Shown here piece by piece: positions 1 through 8,463 of a stretch of DNA of 22,804 nt (positions within the stretch are counted from its first letter, which is position 1; each line of letters starts with the position of its first letter). The notes beneath the pieces are model-generated. The model did not search any database, was not told the DNA's origin, and was given only the letters and a program-made list of their open reading frames with translations. This DNA is from JAYGED01 sp046582565 (GTDB taxonomy: Bacteria; Pseudomonadota; Alphaproteobacteria; JAAXGF01), in contig JAYGED010000243.1 of the NCBI GenBank assembly GCA_046582565.1, positions 1 to 22,804 on the forward strand, written 5' to 3'. A program made the position numbers and the translations under genes.

Positions 1-1
1 T

Positions 2-739
2 ACGGATTTGACCGCCGACGCCGGAAAATCCTCGGCCTCGCGCCAGACTTTTGTTTCCGGCAAGGCGGCCGAGCTTGCGGCAAGAGAGTTACGGGCGAAA
101 ATCCTACGCCTCGCCAATGGCGGTGACGATGCGGTGATCGAGATTGGCGATGGGCGGATTACCGTGCGTGATGGTGATCTGGAGCATCGCATCGACCTCG
201 GGGCCATGGAGCCCGACGAGCACGGCGACATGTTGAGCGGGGTCGGGACGTTCGATCCACCGTCCACGGCGCCCGACAAAAACGGCCAGGGCGCGCCCTA
301 CGCCACCTATGGCTTCGCGGCGCAGATCGCCGAAGTCGAGGTGGACATGGCGCTGGGCACGGTCAAGGTCCGGCGCATGGTGGCGGCCCATGACGTGGGC
401 CGGGCGATCAACCCGACCCAGGTCGAAGGGCAGATCCACGGCGGTATCGCCCAGGGTCTCGGCATGGCTTTGATGGAAGAGTATGTGCCCGGCCGCAGCG
501 AGAACCTGCATGACTATCTGATTCCCACCATCGGCGATGTGCCGCCCATCGAGACCATCCTGATCGAGGATGCGGAACCCCTGGGGCCTTATGGCGCCAA
601 GGGAATCGGCGAGCCGGCTCTGGTGCCGACCGCCCCGGCGATCTTCGGCGCGATCCATCATGCCACCGGCGTGCGGGTTCGCGTTGCTCCGGCAACGCCT
701 GACCGTCTGCGCGCGGCTCTTTTAGCCGGGAGGACATAA
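2..739 (+). CDS. Xanthine dehydrogenase-family molybdopterin-binding subunit, C-terminal part (5' end outside window)
   Basis: This is the C-terminal 245 residues of the large molybdenum subunit of a Mo hydroxylase (xanthine/nicotinate/aldehyde dehydrogenase family), which adds a water-derived hydroxyl to an N-heterocycle or aldehyde. The reading frame is open from base 2, so the gene starts before the window. Family features visible are the stretch SASRQTFVSG near the left edge, the GGIAQGLG loop around bases 440-470 and GAKGIGEPA near base 600, whose Glu corresponds to the catalytic base of the family. The stop TAA overlaps the ATG of the next gene (TAATG), so the two are translationally coupled. 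The partner FAD and 2Fe-2S subunits are not seen and may lie upstream. The substrate cannot be read from this fragment; the neighbours (ring reductase, HyuAB, diaminopropionate lyase) suggest an N-heterocycle. Confidence 0.9.
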   Translation, partial: TDLTADAGKSSASRQTFVSGKAAELAARELRAKILRLANGGDDAVIEIGDGRITVRDGDLEHRIDLGAMEPDEHGDMLSGVGTFDPPSTAPDKNGQGAPYATYGFAAQIAEVEVDMALGTVKVRRMVAAHDVGRAINPTQVEGQIHGGIAQGLGMALMEEYVPGRSENLHDYLIPTIGDVPPIETILIEDAEPLGPYGAKGIGEPALVPTAPAIFGAIHHATGVRVRVAPATPDRLRAALLAGRT

Positions 740-2190
740 TGGACGACGACATTATCATTTGCGATGCCTGTCCTGTGTTGTGCCGAATTCGTCCGGGGCG
801 CAACGGGGCTTGCGACCGCTACGCCAATCAGGACGGCGTTCTGGCCCGGCTCGATCCGGTGCTGGTCACGCAAGCGATCGCCGACGCCGACGGCAAGCTG
901 GTGCCGTTCGGCGCGAGTGAGTGGGACGGCTCGCTGATCCCCGGCGCGCCGACCTTCGTCACCGGAATCGGTTCGGGCACGACCTATCCGGATTACAAGC
1001 CAGCGCCCTTTATCGTCGCGTCCGAATATGACGGCGTCGATATGGTGACCGTGGTCTCCGAGGCGATCTTCAGCTATTGCGGGCTCAAGGTGAAGATCGA
1101 CACTGATCGCTTCATCGGGCCCGAGACCGCCGCCGTGCGTATCGACGGCGAACAGGTCGGCCATGTGACCACGGCGGAATACGGCTCGCAGATGCTGTCG
1201 CTGGGCGGGGTGCGCCATTTGACCGGCGGCAGCAAACGCGAAGGGCGGGCGACCTGCGACAGCATGCTGGCCCTGGGCAACGGCCAGGCTGTCGAGGCGA
1301 CCATCGACGGCGGCGCCGCCCTGACCATTCAGGCGGGCCGGGCGCCGATCATCGACGGCACCGAGGAAGCCCGCATGCGGGTCGGCTGCGGTTCGGCGAC
1401 CATCGGCATTTTCGCCCAGCAATGGTACGGCCATGCTGACGAGGTGATTGTCGTCGATGACCATATCACCGGGGTGTTGAGCGAGCATCAGGCCGGGCAG
1501 TTCCTTGGCATGACGAAGGCGGGGATTCGCGTGCGCGGACGCAAATCAACGCCGGGGCGCTATTTCCAGGTCGCCGAGCCGGGCACCGGCTGGGGCGGTA
1601 CGGACGTGACCGACCCCTTGACCATCATCGAGAAGATCGATCCCAAGCGGGCCTGGCCCGGCCTGCGGCTGCTGATGGTCAGCACCACCGGCGAGGACAC
1701 CGCCTATTTCGTCCTTGACGATGCGTTGGAGCCGCTTCCCGCAGCCATGCCGCAAGCCCTGCAGACCATCGTCGAGCGCATCGGCGAGAACTGCGAGCCG
1801 GCGCTGACCACGGTGCTGTTCATGGCCGGGGCAGGGGGCTCCTTGCGCGCCGGGGTGACGGAAAATCCGGTCCGCCTGACTCGCTCGGTGAGTGATGCCT
1901 TGACCCGGGTGAGTTGCGGCGGCGCGCCGGTCTATATCTGGCCCGGCGGCGGCATAACGCTGATGGTCGACGTCACCACCATGCCTGAGAATTCCTTCGG
2001 CTATGTGCCGACGCCGGCCCTGGTGGCGCCCATCGAGTTCACCCTGAGGCGCGATGACTACAGCGCCATGGGCGGTCATATGGACGCCGTGCGCGCCATC
2101 GAGGATGTCACGAACAATGGGCACGACGACGGACGATTCAGGGCAGTGCGCTGGCATGATCGCACGCCATGGCCGGGGGCGCCCTTATGA
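739..2190 (+). CDS. 6-hydroxynicotinate reductase-like iron-sulfur protein
   Basis: A 483-residue protein that I recognise as the family annotated 6-hydroxynicotinate reductase, after the Fe-S flavoenzyme of Eubacterium barkeri that reduces a hydroxylated pyridine ring to its tetrahydro-oxo form. The N-terminus carries C8, C11, C15 and C25 (CDACPVLC then a Cys nine residues on), a plausible 4Fe-4S site. Further conserved-looking segments are VGCGSATIG in the middle, VDDHITGVLSEHQAG just after it, and a glycine-rich IWPGGGITLMVD near the C-terminus. It follows the Mo subunit with a 1-base overlap and overlaps the UPF0280 gene by ATGA. The pairing with a Mo hydroxylase parallels the nicotinate pathway, but no enamidase is present, so the true substrate is probably a different heterocycle. 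The family call is fairly sure; the substrate is not. Confidence 0.78.
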   Translation: MDDDIIICDACPVLCRIRPGRNGACDRYANQDGVLARLDPVLVTQAIADADGKLVPFGASEWDGSLIPGAPTFVTGIGSGTTYPDYKPAPFIVASEYDGVDMVTVVSEAIFSYCGLKVKIDTDRFIGPETAAVRIDGEQVGHVTTAEYGSQMLSLGGVRHLTGGSKREGRATCDSMLALGNGQAVEATIDGGAALTIQAGRAPIIDGTEEARMRVGCGSATIGIFAQQWYGHADEVIVVDDHITGVLSEHQAGQFLGMTKAGIRVRGRKSTPGRYFQVAEPGTGWGGTDVTDPLTIIEKIDPKRAWPGLRLLMVSTTGEDTAYFVLDDALEPLPAAMPQALQTIVERIGENCEPALTTVLFMAGAGGSLRAGVTENPVRLTRSVSDALTRVSCGGAPVYIWPGGGITLMVDVTTMPENSFGYVPTPALVAPIEFTLRRDDYSAMGGHMDAVRAIEDVTNNGHDDGRFRAVRWHDRTPWPGAPL

Positions 2191-3035
2191 ACCCGCCGCT
2201 ACAAACAACCTTGCCAGACGGACGCCGGAGGCATTTTCACCATGGTCCCATCGATCTGGTGATCGAGGCTTTTGGCGCGCCTCCGGAGGTCGCTCTGGCC
2301 TACGGACAGGCCTGGCAGCGCTTTCAGACCGTGCTGGAGGAGCTGGTGGCCGAGCTGCCTCGGCTCAGGCAACCTCGGGGGACGCCGCTTGTAGGCCCCG
2401 TCGCGCAAGCCATGGCCCAGGCTTGCAGGCCCCATGGCGGCGTTTTTGTCACGCCCATGGCGGCGGTGGCGGGGGCGGTCGCGGACGCGGTGCTTGCGGC
2501 GTTGGTCCGGGGCCGCGAGGTCGAGCGGGCCTATGTGAATAACGGCGGCGATATCGCCCTCTACCTCTCGCCGGGGACAAGTTTCAAGACCGGGCTGGTC
2601 AACCTCGCCGACGCGCCCTCGATGGATGCATATACACGCATTGGAGCGGAATGCGCGGTGCGCGGCATCGCCACCAGCGGCTGGCAGGGGCGCAGCCTGT
2701 CCCTCGGCATCGCCGAGTCAGTCACCGTGCTGGCCCGCAACGCCGCCGCCGCCGATGTGGCCGCGACCTTGATCGCCAATGCCGTCGATGCCGAGGATGA
2801 CGCCATCAAGCGGCTGCCGGCGCGGGAGATTGACGCCGACAGCGATCTCGGCGATCAGTTGGTTACGGTGGCGGTCGGGACGCTTTCACCCGTGTCGATC
2901 GAGTGTGCCCTGAGGCGCGGCGAGAACGCAGCCCGGGCCATGGCCGCACGCGGCTTGATCGAAGGCGCGCATCTCACCTTGAAATCCGAGACGCGGATCG
3001 TCGGCGTCTCGCAACGTTTGGAAGAAGTTGCATGA
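2187..3035 (+). CDS. UPF0280 family protein (ApbE-like fold)
   Basis: A 282-residue protein of the UPF0280 family, which is structurally related to ApbE flavin transferases but has no established function. Supporting segments are HFHHGPIDLVIEAFG near the N-terminus, TPMAAVAGAVADAV, YVNNGGDIALYLSPG and GIATSGWQGRSLSLGIAESVTV. The last resembles the substrate-binding part of ApbE. I chose ATG 2187 because it forms an ATGA overlap with the preceding stop, as at other junctions in the operon; an in-frame ATG at 2169 would add six residues. The family tends to sit beside the 6-hydroxynicotinate-reductase-like gene, so it may insert or modify a flavin or other cofactor of that enzyme; this is inference. 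No signal peptide is seen, so it should act in the cytoplasm. Confidence 0.82.
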   Translation: MNPPLQTTLPDGRRRHFHHGPIDLVIEAFGAPPEVALAYGQAWQRFQTVLEELVAELPRLRQPRGTPLVGPVAQAMAQACRPHGGVFVTPMAAVAGAVADAVLAALVRGREVERAYVNNGGDIALYLSPGTSFKTGLVNLADAPSMDAYTRIGAECAVRGIATSGWQGRSLSLGIAESVTVLARNAAAADVAATLIANAVDAEDDAIKRLPAREIDADSDLGDQLVTVAVGTLSPVSIECALRRGENAARAMAARGLIEGAHLTLKSETRIVGVSQRLEEVA

Positions 3036-3619
3036 ATGATCTCGTCAAAATTCGCAAATACGTGACCATCACCGAAGAGGTGCTGCACGACGGCGGGCCG
3101 GACGGGCAGGGGCCGAGGCGCGCCGCCGCCGTGTTGGCCGTGGTGGCCAATCCCTACGCGGGGCGCTACGAACCCGATATCATGCCCATGATGGAGGCGC
3201 TCAAGCCTCTCGGCTTGGAAATGTCGGCGCGTTTGATCGACGCTCTCGGTGGCGATCCGTCGCTGGTTGAGTCCTACGGCAAGGGCGCCATCGTCGGCGA
3301 GGCCGGTGAGGTCGAGCACGGCGCCCTGTGGCATGTGCCGGGCGGCTATGCCATGCGCGAGCTGCTCGGCAATGCCAAGGCGATTGTCCCCTCGACCCAC
3401 AAGCTGGCCGGTATGGGGTCGCGCCTGGACGTTCCCCTGCACCATATCAACGCCGCCTATGTGCGCAGCCATTTCGATTCCATGGAGATCGGCATCACCG
3501 ACGGTCCCAAGGCCGACGAGATTGTCTTTGCCCTGCTCATGGCGACGGGGCCGCGCATCCATGCCCGGGTCGGCGGCTTGAGCGCCGACGAGATCACCGG
3601 CGAGGACGGGCAGCGATAG
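3032..3619 (+). CDS. DUF1185 'amino acid synthesis' family protein
   Basis: A 195-residue protein matching the DUF1185 / AA_synth family, whose biochemical role is not established. Recognisable parts are the N-terminal VKIRKYVTITEEVLHDGG, the AVVANPYAGRYEPD segment, the SYGKGAIVGEAGEVEHGAL loop, and MRELLGNAKAIVPSTHK followed by DVPLHHINAAYVRSHFD. The open frame extends upstream to 2903, but homology begins at ATG 3032, which overlaps the UPF0280 stop as ATGA; that start is chosen. hyuA begins four bases after its stop. Members often sit next to hydantoinase-type and amide-hydrolysing genes, so it may act on a ring-opening intermediate or product here. Family call confident, function unknown. 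Confidence 0.85.
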   Translation: MNDLVKIRKYVTITEEVLHDGGPDGQGPRRAAAVLAVVANPYAGRYEPDIMPMMEALKPLGLEMSARLIDALGGDPSLVESYGKGAIVGEAGEVEHGALWHVPGGYAMRELLGNAKAIVPSTHKLAGMGSRLDVPLHHINAAYVRSHFDSMEIGITDGPKADEIVFALLMATGPRIHARVGGLSADEITGEDGQR

Positions 3620-3623
3620 TCTG

Positions 3624-5666
3624 ATGGCAAGTAAGCTTAAAACAGTCGGCGTCGATGTCGGCGGCACCTTTACCGACCTTATCCTGCTGGATCGCGACAG
3701 CGGCGCTATTCACGTCGCCAAGGTGCCGACGACGACCGACAACCAGGCCGTCGGCGTGCTGGCGGCCTTGGCCGAAACCGGGGTTCCTCTGGGCGAGATT
3801 GAGACCATCATCCACGGCACGACGATCACCACCAACGCCCTGCTGGAGCGGAAATTCGCCACTGCCGGGCTGATCACTACCCAGGGCTTTCGCGACGTGC
3901 TGGAGCTTGGCCGCCGCACCCGGCCCAACCCTTATGGCCTCAAGGGCTGGTTCGAGCCTCTGATCCCCCGTGAGCGGCGCTTCGAGGTGCCTGAGCGTTG
4001 CGATGCGAATGGCGACGTGCTGACGCCGCTCGATGAGGACGCGGTGCGTGATGCCGCCGTCAAGCTGGCCGCCATGGGTTGTGAATCCCTGGTCATCCAT
4101 TTCCTGCATGCCTATGTGGCGCCCGAGCATGAGCGCCGCGCCGCCGAAATCGCCGCGGAGGTCTGGCCCAACGGCTGCATCACCATGGGGCACGCCATCC
4201 TGTCGGAATATCGCGAGTATGAGCGCGGGGTTACCGCCGCGGTCAACGCCTGCATCCAGCCGGTGCTGGGCCGCTATATTACGCGCCTTCGCGAGGGTCT
4301 GGCGGCGCGTGGCTACGAGCACGATCTTTTGGTCATGCAGGGCAACGGCGGCATGGTGTCCTCGGCGCTGGTCGAGGAGGCAGCGGTCAATACGGTGATG
4401 TCGGGGCCGGCCTCGGGGGTAATGGCGGCGGCCTATACGGCGCAGGCGGCGGGCATTCCCCACATCATCACCTATGACATGGGCGGCACCAGTTGCGATG
4501 TGGGCGTCATCCGCGACGGTGTGCCCGAGGTCTCGTCGGAGCTTGAGCTGGAATACGCCATGCCGATTCATGTCCCCATGGTCGATGTCCATTCCATCGG
4601 CGCCGGCGGTGGCTCTATCGCCTCGATCAATGACGCCGGCATGCTTCAGGTCGGGCCCGAGAGCGCCGGGGCCGATCCGGGGCCGATCTGCTATGGCCGG
4701 GGCGGGCGGATGCCGACCGTTACCGACGCCAATCTGCTGCTCGGACGGCTCAACCCTAAATCCCTGCTCGCCGTCGATAAGCCGGTCCCCCTCGATCAAG
4801 TGGCGGCGATTTTCGAAGAGACCATCGGCCGTCCTCTCGGCCTCGATGCGACGGCGGCGGCGGCGGCGACCCTGCGCATCGCCAACGACCGCATGGCCGG
4901 CGCCCTGCGCCTGGTATCCCTGGAGCGGGGCCATGATCCGCGCGATTTCTCGTTGTTTGCCTTCGGCGGTGCGGGGCCGCTGCATGCCTCGGCCTTGGCC
5001 AAGGAGCTTGGCATCCCCCAGGTGCTGACCCCGGCGCGGCCCGGCATCACCAACGCGCTCGGCTGTCTGGTTGCCGATCTGCGCCATGATTACGTCAATA
5101 CGGTGAACGCCCCGGTGAGTGATCTCGACATGGATCGCCTGCGCGCCATCCTCGAAGGGCATATCGCCGAGGGCCGGGCGACTATCAAGCGCGAGGGAGT
5201 GGCGGTGACCGGCGTTAAGCTGCTGCATTTCGCCGATATGCAGTTTCTCGGACAAAGCCATATTCTGACCGTTCCCATTGCTCTGGATATCACCCGCGAA
5301 GATCTCCAGGCTGCATTCGAAGCCGCCTATTGGCGCCGTTTCGAGGTCGAGCTGCCGGAAATCCGCGCCGTGCTGGTCAATTTGCATTCAGCGGTGATCG
5401 GTGAGCGTGAGGCGACGCCGCTCGAGGCCGTTGCCCATAAACCGGACAAAACCGCGCCGCGTAACGAGACCCGCCGGGTTTGGTTCGGGGATGAATGGAT
5501 TGAGACGCCCATACTGCCGCGCGCGCATTTCTCGGCGGGAACCGCCATGGACGGCCCGGCGATCATCGAGCAGCTCGACACCACCCTGGTGGTCGAGCCC
5601 GGCGATCATGTTGTCGCCGATAGCTTGGGTAATCTGATCATCACCGTCGCGGGAGCCGCCCCATGA
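3624..5666 (+). CDS. hyuA: Hydantoinase/oxoprolinase family protein, HyuA (ATP-binding) subunit
   Basis: A 680-residue subunit A of the N-methylhydantoinase / 5-oxoprolinase / acetone carboxylase family. These enzymes use ATP to activate a lactam or imide carbonyl, which is then hydrolysed or carboxylated together with subunit B. The N-terminal GVDVGGTFTDLILLD (residues about 9-23) is the ASKHA phosphate loop; HGTTITTNALLERK follows; YDMGGTSCDVG (about 284-294) is the second phosphate motif; FGGAGPLHA lies near residue 445. Length is normal for the family. It overlaps hyuB by ATGA, so the two are made in equal amounts. Sequence alone does not separate hydantoinase from oxoprolinase activity; the operon suggests a ring-reduced lactam as substrate. 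An antisense open frame of nearly 600 codons across the gene is a GC artefact. Confidence 0.92.
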   Translation: MASKLKTVGVDVGGTFTDLILLDRDSGAIHVAKVPTTTDNQAVGVLAALAETGVPLGEIETIIHGTTITTNALLERKFATAGLITTQGFRDVLELGRRTRPNPYGLKGWFEPLIPRERRFEVPERCDANGDVLTPLDEDAVRDAAVKLAAMGCESLVIHFLHAYVAPEHERRAAEIAAEVWPNGCITMGHAILSEYREYERGVTAAVNACIQPVLGRYITRLREGLAARGYEHDLLVMQGNGGMVSSALVEEAAVNTVMSGPASGVMAAAYTAQAAGIPHIITYDMGGTSCDVGVIRDGVPEVSSELELEYAMPIHVPMVDVHSIGAGGGSIASINDAGMLQVGPESAGADPGPICYGRGGRMPTVTDANLLLGRLNPKSLLAVDKPVPLDQVAAIFEETIGRPLGLDATAAAAATLRIANDRMAGALRLVSLERGHDPRDFSLFAFGGAGPLHASALAKELGIPQVLTPARPGITNALGCLVADLRHDYVNTVNAPVSDLDMDRLRAILEGHIAEGRATIKREGVAVTGVKLLHFADMQFLGQSHILTVPIALDITREDLQAAFEAAYWRRFEVELPEIRAVLVNLHSAVIGEREATPLEAVAHKPDKTAPRNETRRVWFGDEWIETPILPRAHFSAGTAMDGPAIIEQLDTTLVVEPGDHVVADSLGNLIITVAGAAP

Positions 5667-7345
5667 CCAGCAAAACACTCGATCCGATCACCCTGTCGGT
5701 GATCCAGAACGGCTTGATCCAGGTTTGCAACGAAATGGATCAAGCCTTTGTACGTGCAGCTTTTTCACCAGTCATATCGGAAGGGTTGGATCGTTCGGAC
5801 GGAATTTATCATCGCGACAATGGCGATCTCATAGCCCAGGGCGATCTCGGCCTGCCGATCTTCGTCGGCACCATGCAGTTCGGCACCCGCGCGGTCATCG
5901 AGCGGGCCCATGATCTTGTGCCGGGCGACATGTATGTGGTCAACGATCCCTATCTCGGCGGCACCCATCTGATGGACGTGCGCTTCGTCAAACCCTTCTT
6001 CTATGCGGGCAAGCTGTTCGCCTGGCTGGCCAATACCGGCCATTGGCCCGATACCGGCGGCGCCGTGCCGGGCGGCTTCTCGGCGACCGCCACCGAGGTC
6101 GAGCAGGAGGGTCTGCGCCTGCCGCCGGTCAAACTGTTCAAGGGGGGCGTGATGGATGAGGAAATCCTCGCGATCATCCTGAGCAATATCCGCATCGCCG
6201 ATCAGCGCATCGGCGATATTAAGGCCCAGGCCGCCGCCCTGACCATCGGCGAGCGCCGCCTCACCGTGCTGCTCGACCGCTATGGCGTGGACGTGGTGGA
6301 AGAAGCCATTGCCGAGCTGCGCCGTCGCGCCGAACAGCAGATGCGCGCCAAGATCGAGATTATCCCCGACGGCGTCTATGAGGGCTCGGCCCAGATCGAT
6401 TCCGACGGCGTGGTCGATGAGCCCCTGCGCATCGAAATGAAGATCACCAAGCAGGGCTCGGATATGACCTTCGATATGACGGGCTCGTCGCCGCCCTGCC
6501 AGGGGCCCATGAACAGCGTCATCGCCACCACCATGTCGTCGGTCTATCTCGCCATGAAGCATATTTTCCCCGAGGTGCCGATCAACGCCGGGACCTATGT
6601 GCCGCTCGCTATCGTCGAGCCCAGGGGGACCTTCCTCTACGCCGAATATCCGCGCCCGGTTTCGGGCTGCGCCGCCGAGGTCAGCCAGCGCATCGCCGAG
6701 GCGGTGTTCAACGCGCTGACCCCGGCCATACCGGACCTGCTGTTCGCCGCTCCGGCGGGCACCAGCGGTAATTTCGCCCTCGGCGGCCAGGACCCCAAGA
6801 CCGGGCTCGCCTATGTCATGTATCTGTTCACCGGCGGTGGCTATGGCGGCAGCGCCGACGGCGACGGCATCTCCAACGGCTGCTCGACTATTGGAATATC
6901 CAAGATGCCGCCGGTTGAGATTTTGGAGCAGCGCTTTCCCATCCTGTTCGAGGAATTTGCTCTGCATGAGGGATCGGGCGGCGCCGGGCGCATGCGCGGC
7001 GGCTTCGGTGTGCGTTATCGGGTCAAGCTGTTGCGTGGCTCCTCGCGTGCTTCCTTCGTCATGGATCACGGGCGCGACGGTCCGCAAGGCGCCATGGGCG
7101 GCGCTGATGGCGGCGTCAACAAGGTGGTGGTGAGTTACGGCAATGGCGAAAGCTATATTCCGCCCCATCTGTCGAAGGATCAGGACATCCAAATCACCGT
7201 CGGCGACGCCATCACCGTTTGCACACCGGGCGGCGGCGGCTACGGTGACCCTTCAGAACGCGACCCGGCCCTGATAGAACGTGACCTGGTCAGGGGCTAT
7301 TACAGCGCCACGGAAATCACCGAGAAATTCGGAGTAAAAAATTGA
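5663..7345 (+). CDS. hyuB: Hydantoinase B / oxoprolinase family subunit HyuB
   Basis: A 560-residue subunit B of the HyuAB family, the partner of the preceding ATP-binding subunit and probably carrying the hydrolytic site. Typical segments are PITLSVIQNGL at the N-terminus, SEGLDRSDGIYHRDNGDLIAQG, VVNDPYLGGTHLMDV, ANTGHWPDTGGAVPGGF, a TGSSPPCQGPMNSV segment, and the glycine-rich C-terminal GGGGYGDPSERD. Length fits the family (about 550-590). The start overlaps the hyuA stop as ATGA and its own stop overlaps the TTG start of the next gene (TTGA). No frameshift or missing block is seen, so the pair should be functional. Confidence 0.92.
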   Translation: MTSKTLDPITLSVIQNGLIQVCNEMDQAFVRAAFSPVISEGLDRSDGIYHRDNGDLIAQGDLGLPIFVGTMQFGTRAVIERAHDLVPGDMYVVNDPYLGGTHLMDVRFVKPFFYAGKLFAWLANTGHWPDTGGAVPGGFSATATEVEQEGLRLPPVKLFKGGVMDEEILAIILSNIRIADQRIGDIKAQAAALTIGERRLTVLLDRYGVDVVEEAIAELRRRAEQQMRAKIEIIPDGVYEGSAQIDSDGVVDEPLRIEMKITKQGSDMTFDMTGSSPPCQGPMNSVIATTMSSVYLAMKHIFPEVPINAGTYVPLAIVEPRGTFLYAEYPRPVSGCAAEVSQRIAEAVFNALTPAIPDLLFAAPAGTSGNFALGGQDPKTGLAYVMYLFTGGGYGGSADGDGISNGCSTIGISKMPPVEILEQRFPILFEEFALHEGSGGAGRMRGGFGVRYRVKLLRGSSRASFVMDHGRDGPQGAMGGADGGVNKVVVSYGNGESYIPPHLSKDQDIQITVGDAITVCTPGGGGYGDPSERDPALIERDLVRGYYSATEITEKFGVKN

Positions 7346-8463
7346 TTGAAAACAGCAATGTAGATCGCAGCGCGGCCTACGGATCGACGCTCGAGGCAAT
7401 CCTTGATGAGGCTGGTTTCGCCGAGGCGCGGGCCGAAATTTCCGCCTGGCCCGATTATGCGCCCACGCCTCTGGTCGCATTGGCGGGGCTCGCAGCCGAG
7501 GCCGGGCTGGGGGCCGTCTGGTACAAGGACGAGGGCGGGCGTTTCGGACTCGGCAGCTTCAAGGCCCTGGGCGGCGCCTATGCGGTGTCGCGGCTGGTGG
7601 CTCGAGAGGGGGCTGATGTCACCGTCTGCAGCGCCACTGACGGCAACCATGGCCGCTCGGTGGCCTGGGGGGCGCGGACCTTCGGTTGCCGGTGCGTTAT
7701 CTATATTCACGCCACGGTCAGCGAAGGCCGCAAGGCCGCCATTGAGAGCTATGGCGCCGAGGTCAGGCGGGTGGCGGGCAATTACGACGATTCCGTGCGC
7801 ATCGCCGCCGAGGACGCCGAGGCCAACGGCTGGCATGTGGTCTCGGACACCTCGTGGAAGGACTATGGCGAGATCGCATGCGATGTGAAACACGGCTATG
7901 GGGTGATGGTTGCCGAAGCCCTTGAGCAACTGCCCGAGGGGGTCATGCCGAGCCATGTCTTCGTCCAGGGCGGGGTCGGCGGCCTGGCGGCGGCGGTGCT
8001 CGCCATGTTCTGGCAACGGTATGGTGCTGCGCGACCGCAATTCATCGTCGCCGAGCCGGAGAACGCCGCCTGCCTTTATGAAAGCGCCAAGGCCGGCCGC
8101 AGGACAGCCGTGCCGGGCAATCACGATACGATCATGGCCGGGCTCGCCGCCGGCGAGGTCTCCCATCTCGCCTGGGATATCCTGTGGGCGGGTTGTGACG
8201 CATTCATGACCATATCGGACGATGCCGCACGCCATATGATGCGCCGTTTGGCCGATGGCGAGAGGGGCGGGGATCCGGCCATCGTCGCTGGTGAATCGGC
8301 GGTCGCCGGTCTGGCGGCGGCGATTTCCGCGAGACAGGCCGGCGCCCTTGGCCTGGATGGTGATTCGCGTATCCTGGTAATCGGCAGCGAGGGCGCGACT
8401 GACCCCGCGCTGTATGAGGAAATTGTCGGCCGCTCGGCGGAGCAGGTGAGGGCAGGGGCATGA
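7342..8463 (+). CDS. 2,3-diaminopropionate ammonia-lyase (PLP enzyme)
   Basis: A 373-residue fold-type II PLP enzyme matching diaminopropionate ammonia-lyase (YgeX / DpaL), which converts 2,3-diaminopropionate to pyruvate and two ammonia. K74 in GSFKALGG is the PLP lysine, D100 in TDGNHG matches the catalytic Asp of the E. coli enzyme as I recall it, and GGVGGLA (210-216) is the phosphate-binding glycine loop. The spacing between K74 and D100 is 26 residues, clearly shorter than in E. coli, so an inter-motif insertion is missing. The start is TTG at 7342, overlapping the hyuB stop. In the recently described bacterial uric-acid pathway this lyase acts last; its presence here implies a diaminopropionate-type intermediate. 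A related specificity (threonine or serine dehydratase) is less likely given the NHGR motif and overall match. Confidence 0.86.
   Translation: MIENSNVDRSAAYGSTLEAILDEAGFAEARAEISAWPDYAPTPLVALAGLAAEAGLGAVWYKDEGGRFGLGSFKALGGAYAVSRLVAREGADVTVCSATDGNHGRSVAWGARTFGCRCVIYIHATVSEGRKAAIESYGAEVRRVAGNYDDSVRIAAEDAEANGWHVVSDTSWKDYGEIACDVKHGYGVMVAEALEQLPEGVMPSHVFVQGGVGGLAAAVLAMFWQRYGAARPQFIVAEPENAACLYESAKAGRRTAVPGNHDTIMAGLAAGEVSHLAWDILWAGCDAFMTISDDAARHMMRRLADGERGGDPAIVAGESAVAGLAAAISARQAGALGLDGDSRILVIGSEGATDPALYEEIVGRSAEQVRAGA

Noticed and set aside
739..814. Reductase-like protein as a radical SAM enzyme because of its Cys-rich start
   Set aside because: The spacing (C-x2-C-x3-C-x9-C) is not the CxxxCxxC radical SAM motif and the rest of the protein fits the 6-hydroxynicotinate reductase family.
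3594..5387. Long minus-strand open frame opposite hyuA (597 codons)
   Set aside because: It is the antisense shadow of a well-conserved gene in GC-rich DNA; the protein is His/Arg/Gly/Asp-rich, low in family-like motifs, and has no ribosome site.
5765..7192. Minus-strand open frame opposite hyuB (475 codons)
   Set aside because: Same GC-driven shadow; the plus-strand HyuB reading is unmistakable.
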